The notes under the pieces were generated by a model, which did not search any database, was not told the origin of the DNA, and saw only the letters and a list, made by a program, of their open reading frames with translations. The position numbers and the translations under genes are program-made. From the NCBI GenBank assembly GCA_013153915.1, contig JAADDL010000082.1:1-25409 (forward strand): DNA of 25,409 nucleotides. The letters run 5' to 3'. The DNA is from Campylobacterota bacterium (GTDB taxonomy: Bacteria > Campylobacterota > Campylobacteria > Campylobacterales > JALSKU01). Shown here one piece after another: positions 1 to 8,015 of this stretch (its first letter is position 1; each line of letters begins with the position of its first letter).

Positions 1-1103
1 CGCTCGAACACAATAGGATAGTTTACGATATTTTGAAAAAAAACGGAGCCAAAAAGGTCGTAAAGAGTAAATCGATGCTAACCGAAGAGTGTCACCTAAA
101 TCCCTTTTTGGAGAGTAAAGGTATAGAGGTGGTCGATACCGACCTTGGAGAGAGGATAGTTCAGCTAAGGGGAGAAAAACCTAGCCATATAGTTTTGCCC
201 GCCATCCATCTAAAAAAAGAGCAAGTTGCCGAGACTTTTCAAGAGCATTTGCATACCCAAGAGGGAAATTGCGACCCCGAATATCTAACAAAAGAGGCGA
301 GAAAGCATTTAAGAGAGAAGTTTTTGAGTGCCGATGCGGCTATAACGGGGGTTAACTTTGCAGTTAGCGAAGACGGAAGCTTTGTGGTTTGTACCAATGA
401 AGGCAACGCCGATATGGGAACATCTTTGGCAAAAGTGCATATAGCTTGTATGGGAATCGAAAAGATAATACCTAAAAAAGAGCATCTTGGAGTCTTTATA
501 AGACTTTTGGCTAGAAGTGCAACGGGACAGAGTGTCACAACATATACGTCTTGCTATAAAAAGCCTATGCAAAATCAAAAGATTCATGTGGTGATAGTGG
601 ATAACGGAAGAGGTGAGATAATATCCAAAAAAGAGTATATAAACTCTTTAAAATGTATTAGATGCGGAGCCTGTATGAATAGTTGCCCCGTATATAGAAG
701 AAGCGGGGGTCACAGCTACTCTTATGTGATACCCGGCCCCATAGGCTCGCTTCTTGGAGCAAATAGGGATTTGAAATATAACGGAGACAACACTTTTGCC
801 TCCACGCTTTGCGGGAGTTGTGTCAATGTTTGCCCCGTAAAGATAGATATAACGCACCAACTTCTTTCATATAGAAAAGAGTATGTAAAAAGAGGTTATC
901 TATCTTCTAAAAAGAGATATGCCCTAAAAGCGGCTTCTTATATCTTTTCCTCCGAATTTTTAACGGAATTTACTTTTAAGGCGGCAAGGGTTTTAACCCC
1001 GCTTTTGCCAAAAAGCCTAAATCTTTGGGGAGAAGGCAGAGAGTTGCCGACTTTTGCCAAAAAGAGTTTTAAAGAGATGATGAAGGATAGTGATGAACTC
1101 TAA
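1..1103 (+). CDS. lutB: LutB-type lactate utilization iron-sulfur protein (5' truncated)
   Basis: Probable iron-sulfur subunit of the LutABC complex, which oxidises L-lactate to pyruvate in the cytoplasm. The reading frame is open from base 3, and the residues before the first possible internal start (TTG at 33) already resemble LutB, so the true start lies outside the window; roughly 100 N-terminal residues seem to be missing compared with the usual length of about 470. The visible part holds a LUD domain with the family-like stretch NFAVSEDGSFVVCTNEGNAD. Two 4Fe-4S motifs follow: CIRCGACMNSCPVY and CGSCVNVCPVKID, about 60 residues apart. The C-terminal segment, including LWGEGRELP, also fits LutB. 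The stop overlaps the start of lutC. LutA would be expected just upstream but is not in view. Assignment is by motif recall. Confidence 0.9.
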   Translation, partial: LEHNRIVYDILKKNGAKKVVKSKSMLTEECHLNPFLESKGIEVVDTDLGERIVQLRGEKPSHIVLPAIHLKKEQVAETFQEHLHTQEGNCDPEYLTKEARKHLREKFLSADAAITGVNFAVSEDGSFVVCTNEGNADMGTSLAKVHIACMGIEKIIPKKEHLGVFIRLLARSATGQSVTTYTSCYKKPMQNQKIHVVIVDNGRGEIISKKEYINSLKCIRCGACMNSCPVYRRSGGHSYSYVIPGPIGSLLGANRDLKYNGDNTFASTLCGSCVNVCPVKIDITHQLLSYRKEYVKRGYLSSKKRYALKAASYIFSSEFLTEFTFKAARVLTPLLPKSLNLWGEGRELPTFAKKSFKEMMKDSDEL

Positions 1104-1656
1104 AGAGGCTATACTTAAAAAGATAAAAAACGGTTTTTTAGAAAAGGTGGAGTTAAAAGAGATCGATTTTGAACTTAGCCGTTTTGAAGAAAAAATAGAA
1201 GCTTTTAAAGATGCTCTAAAAGCGGCGGGTGGTGAAGCCAAAGAGATAAAAAAAGAGGATATACCCAAAGAGTTGGAAGAGTACAAAAAAGACTCTTTTT
1301 TGGATTTTTCATTTTGCAAAGAGAAAAATGAAAAAAATATTACGATAAAAAATCCAAAAGAGTTAAAAGATATAAAAACGGTGATAGTAGAGGGGAGATT
1401 TGGAGTTTGTGAAAATGGGGCTATCTGGTGCGATAGCGAAGATGTGGATATAAAGACCGTATATTTTATATGTGAAAATTTAATAATACTGCTTGATAAA
1501 AACAGGCTTTTAAATAACATGAACGAAGCTTTTAAAGAGTTGGATTTTGAGAGTTTCGGAGTTTTTATAAGCGGTCCTTCAAAAACTGCCGACATAGAAC
1601 AATCTTTAGTCATAGGCGCTCACGGCGCTTTAAAATGTATCGTTTTTTTGTATTAG
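1093..1656 (+). CDS. lutC: LutC-type LUD domain protein
   Basis: Third component of the LutABC lactate oxidation system; members carry one LUD domain and no iron-sulfur motif. About 187 residues. The C-terminus has the family-like segment FISGPSKTADIEQSLVIGAH, and the N-terminal half is Lys/Glu-rich and helical. The ATG at 1093 is preferred over the GTG at 1090 because the AAGGA at 1083-1087 then sits 5 bases away instead of 2. The gene overlaps the end of lutB by 11 bases, which suggests translational coupling. It is slightly shorter than the roughly 200-240 residues common for LutC. An alternative would be a general LUD-domain protein of unknown role, but the lutB neighbour supports LutC. 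Confidence 0.85.
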   Translation: MNSKEAILKKIKNGFLEKVELKEIDFELSRFEEKIEAFKDALKAAGGEAKEIKKEDIPKELEEYKKDSFLDFSFCKEKNEKNITIKNPKELKDIKTVIVEGRFGVCENGAIWCDSEDVDIKTVYFICENLIILLDKNRLLNNMNEAFKELDFESFGVFISGPSKTADIEQSLVIGAHGALKCIVFLY

Positions 1657-1713
1657 AAAGATTTATTGTTCGATAAATAGAATAGATAAAGAAATATTAA
1701 AACAAACTTCGGT

Positions 1714-1741
1714 TAAAATCATCTATATCATTTATATGAGG
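1714..1741 (+). promoter_or_regulatory. candidate promoter -10 and SD upstream of the M16 peptidase gene
   Basis: The 92-base gap after lutC holds TAAAAT at 1714-1719, a plausible -10 box for Campylobacterota, where -35 boxes are poorly conserved. GAGG at 1738-1741 then sits 7 bases before the TTG start at 1749. I see no convincing -35 and no strong terminator for the lut operon, only a weak 6-bp AT hairpin at 1661-1678. Confidence 0.35.
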
Positions 1742-1748
1742 TTTTATT

Positions 1749-3734
1749 TTGAAAAAGATAATTTTGCTATTTTGTGTTGTACTTTTTGTAAATGCCTCTA
1801 TCTTAAAAGAGGTAAAAAACAGATATAAAGATATAGACCACTTTAAGTTGAAAAACTCTATGGAAGTTTATCTTTTGAGCGACAATCAAGCAAAAAATGT
1901 CTCGGTTACTATGAAAGTAAAAGTCGGCATGGATATTGAAAATAAAGAAAATTTCGGTATATCTCATTTGACGGAACATATGATTTTTAGAGACCAAAGG
2001 GTGCCAAAACATGACTATTTAGACTACTTTAAAGATATCGGAGCGATATATGTAAACGGTTTTACAAAAAGATATGAAACCGATTTCGTATTTGATATTT
2101 TAAAAGAGCGCTCATACGACATAGTAAAAAAATTGCCGATGATGTTTTTTGATAAAAATATTACTAAAAACGATTTGGAAGTCGAAAGAAGCGCTTTGCA
2201 GACCGAGATAGGCAAATCAAAATGGTACTATCCTATATTTTGGAATATTACTAAGTTTGCCAATGCGATATTTACCAAAAAACCGGATGTTTATAAAGAT
2301 GACTTCAAGCTGAGCCAAATTAAAAAATTGCCGCCGTTTTACATAGCACAACAAAATAATCTCAAATTTACCTTAAAAGATGTTTTAAAACATTATGACA
2401 AATATTATTACCCTGCAAATATGAGGTTGATAGTTGTCGGCAATTTTGACCATGACAAGATGAAAAACATCATCAAAAAAGGCTTTGAAAATATAGATAA
2501 AAAAGGTAGTGCTACTACGAAACTTCCTCCAAGAGACGCCGTTTTATCGGGAAAACCTTATAAGATGGTAAGATTGGCGCCAAACGACAAAAATGTAGGA
2601 TATGTAGGATATAAATATATCGAAGATAGCTATAAAAAGTTTCAAATAATGAGTTCATATTTTGACTATTTGGCTATGAGATTGCAACAAGAACTTAGAA
2701 ATAAAAAAGGGAGCGTTTACGGCGTCAATAGCGATTTTTTCTTTAAAAGGGGTGCGTCTATCGAAGTTTTGGTCTTTGACGGACTTCATAATAATTTTTA
2801 CAAAAATAAAAAGTTTATAGAGAATTTTTTAAAAAAAGATATAAAAAATATCGACAATAAAACTATCAAAGAGTCCCTAAGGGAGTATATAAAAAATTAT
2901 CTCTCTATCGAGCATGATAGCGATTCGCTATATAGATTGGTCGGTGATATGGAGTATCTAAAAGATGAGATGAAAGAGAACAAAGACCCCTACACTATCT
3001 TTAACTCTATAACATACGAAGAGTACAAAAAAACTCTTGCCGATGTAGGTAAAGATAGCAATTCATATAAGTTTTTTTATGAAGATTACTACTTTTTTCC
3101 ATATGAAGCCGTTGTTATCCGCTTGGTTTTGTTATTTGCGTTTTTCGTAGCTATCATATACTATTTAAAAAGAAAAGCCAAAAAATCACTTAGCAATATA
3201 AATATTGTCTATAACAAACGAGATATTAGAGTTAGTAGGAGACTAAGCAATAGACTCTTTTTTGTCATAGGAATATTTTTTGTTATATTTTTTAGTTCGT
3301 TAGCTACGGATTGGTTTACCTATTTTGTTAGCAAGTATATTTTCGGAGATCCTAACTACATCTATACACTTGATATTCCGCAAGTATATATAGGCATATT
3401 ATTAGGTTTTATCGTAAATTTGATCTTTTTTATCTTTTTTTACTATAAAGTTTTCCTTAGTAGATACTATGCCAGACTTGATGCGAATGAAAACGGTATA
3501 TTTTTGGTAGGAACAAAAACCATATATATTCCAAAAGAGCATATAAAGAGTCTGGAGGCTACAAAGTGGAGTTTTGATAAATTTACCAAAACTTACGGAA
3601 GTTTTTTGAGATTTTGGAAAGATCTTTTGAAGATTGAGTTAAAAAGCGGACAAACAATCTATGTTAGAGCAAAAAACGCCGAGCATTTGGAAGAGGATTT
3701 AAAAGAGATATTAAATATAGAGCCTAAGTCATGA
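1749..3734 (+). CDS. membrane-anchored M16 family (pitrilysin-like) zinc peptidase
   Basis: Probable secreted or membrane-bound M16 metallopeptidase of 661 residues. Residues 1-17 look like a signal peptide. The inverted zinc motif HLTEH is at 73-77 (ligands H73 and H77, catalytic E76), and a third ligand candidate E153 in LQTEIGK lies about 76 residues later, as in pitrilysin. The peptidase portion runs to about 450. It is followed by three hydrophobic segments (about 454-473, 503-525 and 545-570) and an 85-residue mixed alpha/beta tail resembling a bacterial PH-like domain. Usual M16B proteins are about 420-440 residues without such a tail. The TTG start is supported by GAGG 7 bases upstream. 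The stop overlaps the rqcH start by 4 bases. Substrate unknown; could be envelope peptide turnover. Confidence 0.8.
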   Translation: MKKIILLFCVVLFVNASILKEVKNRYKDIDHFKLKNSMEVYLLSDNQAKNVSVTMKVKVGMDIENKENFGISHLTEHMIFRDQRVPKHDYLDYFKDIGAIYVNGFTKRYETDFVFDILKERSYDIVKKLPMMFFDKNITKNDLEVERSALQTEIGKSKWYYPIFWNITKFANAIFTKKPDVYKDDFKLSQIKKLPPFYIAQQNNLKFTLKDVLKHYDKYYYPANMRLIVVGNFDHDKMKNIIKKGFENIDKKGSATTKLPPRDAVLSGKPYKMVRLAPNDKNVGYVGYKYIEDSYKKFQIMSSYFDYLAMRLQQELRNKKGSVYGVNSDFFFKRGASIEVLVFDGLHNNFYKNKKFIENFLKKDIKNIDNKTIKESLREYIKNYLSIEHDSDSLYRLVGDMEYLKDEMKENKDPYTIFNSITYEEYKKTLADVGKDSNSYKFFYEDYYFFPYEAVVIRLVLLFAFFVAIIYYLKRKAKKSLSNINIVYNKRDIRVSRRLSNRLFFVIGIFFVIFFSSLATDWFTYFVSKYIFGDPNYIYTLDIPQVYIGILLGFIVNLIFFIFFYYKVFLSRYYARLDANENGIFLVGTKTIYIPKEHIKSLEATKWSFDKFTKTYGSFLRFWKDLLKIELKSGQTIYVRAKNAEHLEEDLKEILNIEPKS

Positions 3735-5056
3735 AGAGATATCAGCTACTCCAAATAGCCGACTATATAAAGAGATTTAAAAAGATTGATAAGGCTTTTA
3801 GAGTTGACGATACCGTTATAAAGATGGTTTTTGACAAGGGCGAGAGCCTCTTTTTTGATATGAAAAAGGGAGAATCTTATATCTTTAAAAAAGATGATTA
3901 TAAAACCGCAAAAGAGTATGAAGCGCCCTTTGATGTAGTGCTTAGAAAAAGGTGCAACGCCTCTTTTATAAGAAGTGTGGAGGTTTTGCCCGACAATAAA
4001 GTTTTAAGATTTGAGATAGAACAGAGAAAAAGCTATAAAGCCGTTAAGAGTTTTTTACAGCTTGAGTTTACGGGAAGGCATACAAATTTTATCATACTTG
4101 ATGAAAAGATGACGATATTGGAGGCTTTAAGACATATAGACGCCTCTGTTTCATACAGGGTGATTCAAAACGGTTTAAAATTGCCCGATTTACCGCCTTT
4201 TAAAATCAATGAAAAATATGAAAATATAGAAGATATAGAGAGTTTTTTATATGAAGAGTATAAAAAAAGAGAACAAAAAAGACTTTTGATAGCTATCAAT
4301 CAAAAATTAATAGAGATACAAAAAAAGATAGATAAGCTACAAAAGATAAAAAATTCTCTTAAAAAACCGCAAGAATTATTAAAAAAATCCGACACTTATC
4401 AAAAAGAGGCGGAGTTGATACTTGCTAATTTGCACAATATAAAATCTTATCAAAAAGGCGTATTTCTTAAAGATTTTGAAGGCAATGAAGTTAACATATC
4501 CTTTCCAAATGAGGCAAAAACTCCAGCAGATGCCGCAAATATTTTGTTTTCAACATCAAAAAAGTTAAGACAAAAGGCAAAAAATATCCATATAGAAGAG
4601 GAAAATTTAATATCCAAGATAGAGTATCTAAAAAAGCTGCAAGAGATAGTCAAAAATACTAAAAGTATAGATGAGTTAAAACTATACTTTCCGAAAAAGA
4701 GTAAAAGTAAAAAAAAGAGTCACGATTTTGACGGGGTTGAAAACTTTTATTACAATGGCTATAAAATAAGCTTGGGAAAAAATGAAAAAGCCAACGAATA
4801 TCTTTTAAAAAAGGCAAAAATGAACGATTTGTGGCTACATTTAAAAGATATTCCATCAACACATGTTATAATAAGAAGTGATAAAAAAGAGGTTCCGAAA
4901 GAGGTGGTAGAATTTGCGGCTAAATTGTGCGTTAAGTTTAGCACTTCAAAAAAAGGCTCTTTCTTGGTGGATTACGCTAAAAGAAGAGATGTGAGGATTG
5001 TCTCGGGCGCAAAAGTAAATTATGTAAACTATAAGACTATTAGCGTCTCGGTATAA
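3731..5056 (+). CDS. rqcH: RqcH/NFACT family ribosome quality control protein
   Basis: Probable bacterial NEMF/Rqc2 homologue. In Bacillus subtilis RqcH binds stalled 50S subunits with tRNA-Ala and adds C-terminal alanine tails that mark peptides for ClpXP. The 441-residue protein shows an NFACT-N region (about 1-160), a long Lys-rich coiled coil (about 165-330), and an NFACT-R region with NDLWLHLKDIPSTHVII near 365-385, followed by AKLCVKFSTSKKGSFLVDYA. It is shorter than the roughly 570 residues of the Bacillus protein. The position expected to hold the tRNA-contacting Asp-Arg pair reads D88-N89-K90, so that motif may be altered. It overlaps the upstream M16 gene by 4 bases. Fibronectin-binding annotations of this family are historical; the ribosome role is better supported. 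Confidence 0.87.
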   Translation: MKRYQLLQIADYIKRFKKIDKAFRVDDTVIKMVFDKGESLFFDMKKGESYIFKKDDYKTAKEYEAPFDVVLRKRCNASFIRSVEVLPDNKVLRFEIEQRKSYKAVKSFLQLEFTGRHTNFIILDEKMTILEALRHIDASVSYRVIQNGLKLPDLPPFKINEKYENIEDIESFLYEEYKKREQKRLLIAINQKLIEIQKKIDKLQKIKNSLKKPQELLKKSDTYQKEAELILANLHNIKSYQKGVFLKDFEGNEVNISFPNEAKTPADAANILFSTSKKLRQKAKNIHIEEENLISKIEYLKKLQEIVKNTKSIDELKLYFPKKSKSKKKSHDFDGVENFYYNGYKISLGKNEKANEYLLKKAKMNDLWLHLKDIPSTHVIIRSDKKEVPKEVVEFAAKLCVKFSTSKKGSFLVDYAKRRDVRIVSGAKVNYVNYKTISVSV

Positions 5057-5068
5057 AAAGGAGTTTAT

Positions 5069-5401
5069 ATGGCAATTACGCCGGTCGAAGGAGCGATATA
5101 TGTTAACCAAAATATGCAAATACCGGCTTCAAAACAGATCGATTTGAAGAATCGTATAGATTTGCAAAATAGCGCCTCCGCACAGATAGTGAATGAAAAA
5201 GAGAAAGAGATTGAAGAGATAAGGCCTATGGAAGAGGCGTATAAAATCGACCCTGAAAAGGAGCATCAAAAAAAGCAGGGCAAAGAGAGTAGCGGAGAGG
5301 AAGAGGAAGAAGAGAAGATGATGAAAAAATTAAGAGGCGATAAAGACGACAAACAAGACGAGAAGAAAAAAAGAGCGTATCTTTTGGATATAAAGGTGTA
5401 A
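5069..5401 (+). CDS. small highly charged protein of unknown function
   Basis: I do not recognise a family with certainty. The 110-residue product has a short N-terminal segment with ordinary composition (residues 1-40, including GAIYVNQNMQIPASKQ), then a strongly charged Glu/Lys-rich stretch (about 42-103, with a run of six Glu) that is likely disordered or helical, and ends in a short hydrophobic tail, YLLDIKV. There is no signal peptide or membrane segment. The start is well supported by AAGGAG 7 bases upstream, and the gene sits 12 bases after rqcH and 2 bases before cdsA, so it is almost certainly expressed as part of this operon. Its function cannot be inferred from sequence alone. Confidence 0.75.
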   Translation: MAITPVEGAIYVNQNMQIPASKQIDLKNRIDLQNSASAQIVNEKEKEIEEIRPMEEAYKIDPEKEHQKKQGKESSGEEEEEEKMMKKLRGDKDDKQDEKKKRAYLLDIKV

Positions 5402-5403
5402 AA

Positions 5404-6192
5404 TTGGAAGAGCAAAAGAGTAAAATTGAAAATATAAAAGAGAAGTTCTCGGCGGATAAGCAAAGATATGTTACGGCACTCGTTTTGATAGTAGCAGTCG
5501 GTTTGGTGGCTTTGGCGGATAGTTTTTTCTTGACTTGGCTATTTTTGGGGGCGGCTTATATGGTGGCAACCCATGAGAGTATAAAACTTTTTAAGATAGA
5601 AAATAACAATATCTATTTTCTTGTATTTGTCGTATGGTTTGTGGCGCTTTTTTATCCAAATCCTGACGATCTTTCTTTTTTAACCTTGATTGTCGTTACG
5701 ATAGTTATGCTTTTTTACAATCAAATAAACTTTAAACTTTTATATCCGTTTTTGTATCCCGTTACCCCGTTTTTGTTTATTTTGGCGCTATATCACGATT
5801 TTGGCATGGGAGTTTTGATTTGGCTTGTCATTGTAGTGGTAGGAAGTGATGCGGGGGCGTACTTTGTAGGCAAAAGCATCGGAAAAAGAAAATTTTCTCC
5901 TATTTCTCCCAATAAAACTATCGAAGGAGTTATAGGTGGTATAGTTATTGCTTCATTTTTTGGAACTTTATACGGTTTGAATTTCGTAGGTTTTTGGCTC
6001 TCTTTATTTGTTAGTTTTTGTACCTCCGTGGCGGCGGTTTACGGGGATTTGTTTGAGAGTTATCTAAAAAGAGAAGCAGGCGTAAAAGATAGCGGCAATA
6101 TTTTGCCCGGACACGGCGGTGTGCTTGATAGGGTTGATGGCTATCTTTTTGCGAGTGTTGTTATGGTGATACTATTGAGAGGTTTAGCTTAG
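5404..6192 (+). CDS. cdsA: phosphatidate cytidylyltransferase
   Basis: Converts phosphatidic acid and CTP to CDP-diacylglycerol, the precursor of all phospholipids, in the inner membrane. The 262-residue protein has a soluble N-terminus and several hydrophobic segments from about residue 22. Two hallmark regions are clear: GSDAGAYFVGKSIGKRKFSP followed by the SPNKTIEG motif, and the C-terminal CDP-alcohol signature SYLKREAGVKDSGNILPGHG then GVLDRVDGY. The start is TTG at 5404, 2 bases after the previous stop; no in-frame ATG near the N-terminus fits as well. Directly followed by dxr, a pairing also known in Helicobacter pylori (cdsA and dxr adjacent). Confidence 0.95.
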   Translation: MEEQKSKIENIKEKFSADKQRYVTALVLIVAVGLVALADSFFLTWLFLGAAYMVATHESIKLFKIENNNIYFLVFVVWFVALFYPNPDDLSFLTLIVVTIVMLFYNQINFKLLYPFLYPVTPFLFILALYHDFGMGVLIWLVIVVVGSDAGAYFVGKSIGKRKFSPISPNKTIEGVIGGIVIASFFGTLYGLNFVGFWLSLFVSFCTSVAAVYGDLFESYLKREAGVKDSGNILPGHGGVLDRVDGYLFASVVMVILLRGLA

Positions 6193-7269
6193 GTGGTAGT
6201 ACTCGGAAGTACCGGTTCTATCGGAGTCAATGTTTTAAATATCGCTAAAAGGTTCGATCTTCAAATCGAAGCTTTGATAGCCGGCAATAATGTGGAGTTG
6301 CTAAATAGACAAATAGAACTATTTAATCCAAAATATGTCGGAGTCGCCGATAAGTCTTTGGCGGATTTGGTTTGTCATAAAAATGTTTTTTACGGAAACG
6401 AAGGCATAGTGGAGGTTATTAACCTTTCCGCAAGCGATCTTGTAGTCAACGCACTTGTGGGTTTTTTGGGCTTAAAGCCTACTATGGAAGCGATAAAGTG
6501 CGGCAAAAGAGTGGCTCTTGCCAACAAAGAGTCTCTTGTGGCGGCGGGAAAATTCGTCGATGTATCAAAAATCGTTCCGATAGATAGCGAACATTTTGCC
6601 TTATGGTATTTGCAAAACGGCAGAGAGATAGAGAAGATGACTATCACGGCAAGCGGAGGACCGTTTAGAAACACTCCTCTTGATAGATTAAAAGATGTAA
6701 AGCCTAAAGACGCCCTAAAACATCCCAACTGGAGTATGGGCGACAAGATAAGTATCGATAGCGCTACGATGACAAATAAGTTGTTTGAGATATTGGAAGC
6801 TAAATGGCTTTTTAAAACCGAAAAAGTGGATGCTTTGATAGAGAATAAATCCGTAATTCATGCTCTGATAGATTTTAAAGACGGAAGTACGACGGCACAC
6901 TTTGCTAGAGCCGATATGAAATTGCCTATAGCTTATGCGTTATTGGGAGACAAGTTCGGCGAAAGAATATTGCCGAATATCGATATTTTAAAAATAGCGG
7001 AACTTAGTTTTGAAAAGATAGACGAACAAAGATACCCTATTTGGTCTTTTAAAGACGAGATATTAAACGATTCGGATAAAGGGGTGGTTATAAACGCCGC
7101 AAATGAGGTAGGAGTTGAGAGATTTCTATCGAACGAGATAGGTTTTTTGGATATTTTTGATATCGTTAAGAGTGCGTTTTATAAATTTAAAGATATAAAG
7201 GTCGATCTTTTTGAAGATGTGTTTGAGATCGACAAGGAAGTTAGAAAATATAGTAAGAGGGTGAAATGA
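6193..7269 (+). CDS. dxr: 1-deoxy-D-xylulose 5-phosphate reductoisomerase
   Basis: Cytosolic NADPH-dependent enzyme making 2-C-methyl-D-erythritol 4-phosphate, the committed step of the MEP isoprenoid pathway (also called ispC). The 358-residue protein opens with the nucleotide-binding loop VVLGSTGSIG, followed by ALANKESLVAAG, the metal site region PIDSEHFALWYLQNG, TASGGPFRN, and the catalytic segment HPNWSMGDKISIDSATMTNK. This is a somewhat short member compared with about 398 residues in E. coli. The start is GTG at 6193, immediately after the cdsA stop in the same frame, so no longer version is possible; GAGAGG at 6177-6182 serves as ribosome site. The stop overlaps the next gene by 4 bases (ATGA). 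Confidence 0.95.
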   Translation: MVVLGSTGSIGVNVLNIAKRFDLQIEALIAGNNVELLNRQIELFNPKYVGVADKSLADLVCHKNVFYGNEGIVEVINLSASDLVVNALVGFLGLKPTMEAIKCGKRVALANKESLVAAGKFVDVSKIVPIDSEHFALWYLQNGREIEKMTITASGGPFRNTPLDRLKDVKPKDALKHPNWSMGDKISIDSATMTNKLFEILEAKWLFKTEKVDALIENKSVIHALIDFKDGSTTAHFARADMKLPIAYALLGDKFGERILPNIDILKIAELSFEKIDEQRYPIWSFKDEILNDSDKGVVINAANEVGVERFLSNEIGFLDIFDIVKSAFYKFKDIKVDLFEDVFEIDKEVRKYSKRVK

Positions 7270-8015
7270 ACAGAAGAGGTTTTGTTAAATTTTCAGCGTT
7301 AACTATGTGTATGGGCTTGTGTGAATTAAGTGCCGCCGACGAAAAATATACATATTTAGACGAAGCGGATAGGAAAATTTTTCATAGTATATATAAAAAA
7401 TTAGGGCTTATTCAAAAACAAGTCGGATATTCTAATTTTAGTGTCATCTCGTTTGACGAAGCTTTGAAAACGGCAAAAGATTTTAGCCATATAGGCGCTT
7501 TCGATATGAAAGAATTAACGCTGATGGAAAAGATATTTTACATGGATGCCTCAAAGCTTGGATTTTACGGGGATAGAACGGTACAAAAGATAACAAGTCA
7601 AATCGACAAAAAAGAGATTGTCAAGATAAAGAGTGCGGGGCAGTATCTCTTTAAAGGAAAGCCCAAAGAAGATTACGAGAGAATTATGCGAGATATCGGT
7701 CCGACTTTGAAATTGACTTCGGGCATAAGAAGCGTGATAAAGCAGACATATCTTTTTTACGGCAAAGTTATAAGGCTAAATGGCAACCTGTCTTTGGCGT
7801 CTTTCAATATCGCGCCTCCCGGCTATTCGTACCACACTATTAGAGATTTTGACGTGGGCAGGATTGACTGGGGGTATGCAAACTTTACTTCAAGGTTTGC
7901 GACGACAAAAGAGTTCTCCAAACTTAGAAGATTAAAATACATCTCCATAAGATACGGCGTCAATAACGATTACGGCGTTAGATTTGAGCCTTGGCATGTA
8001 AAGGTGCTTGTTTAG
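7266..8015 (+). CDS. Tat-signal M15-type (VanY-like) peptidase
   Basis: Probable periplasmic zinc D,D- or L,D-carboxypeptidase acting on peptidoglycan stem peptides. The 249-residue protein starts MNRRGFVKFSALTMCMGL, which matches a twin-arginine signal (RRxFVK followed by a hydrophobic stretch ending near SAA). The C-terminal third carries a variant M15 zinc site: SYHTIRDFD (H190, D196) and FEPWH (E241, H244). Canonical M15B enzymes have the Asp seven residues after the His, not six, so the site is close but not identical. The middle contains a helical region (about 30-110) of unclear function. It lies within the rqcH-tsaD run, sharing bases with both dxr and tsaD. M15-like assignment is by motif; exact bond specificity is unknown. 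Confidence 0.72.
   Translation: MNRRGFVKFSALTMCMGLCELSAADEKYTYLDEADRKIFHSIYKKLGLIQKQVGYSNFSVISFDEALKTAKDFSHIGAFDMKELTLMEKIFYMDASKLGFYGDRTVQKITSQIDKKEIVKIKSAGQYLFKGKPKEDYERIMRDIGPTLKLTSGIRSVIKQTYLFYGKVIRLNGNLSLASFNIAPPGYSYHTIRDFDVGRIDWGYANFTSRFATTKEFSKLRRLKYISIRYGVNNDYGVRFEPWHVKVLV
8000..8004 (+). promoter_or_regulatory. ribosome binding site deciding the tsaD start
   Basis: AAAGG lies 10 bases before GTG at 8015. The resulting N-terminus (VLLSIESSCDDSS) matches the start of TsaD proteins, whereas the longer TTG start at 7991 adds eight unrelated residues and has no such site. Confidence 0.55.

Noticed and set aside
1017..1613. A 198-codon open frame on the minus strand opposite lutB/lutC
   Set aside because: Ser/Phe-rich translation with no domain; it is the shadow of Lys/Glu-rich lutC, which has the real family motifs.
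1661..1678. ATTTAT/ATAAAT hairpin after lutC as terminator
   Set aside because: Only six A-T pairs with no convincing U run; too weak in AT-rich DNA.
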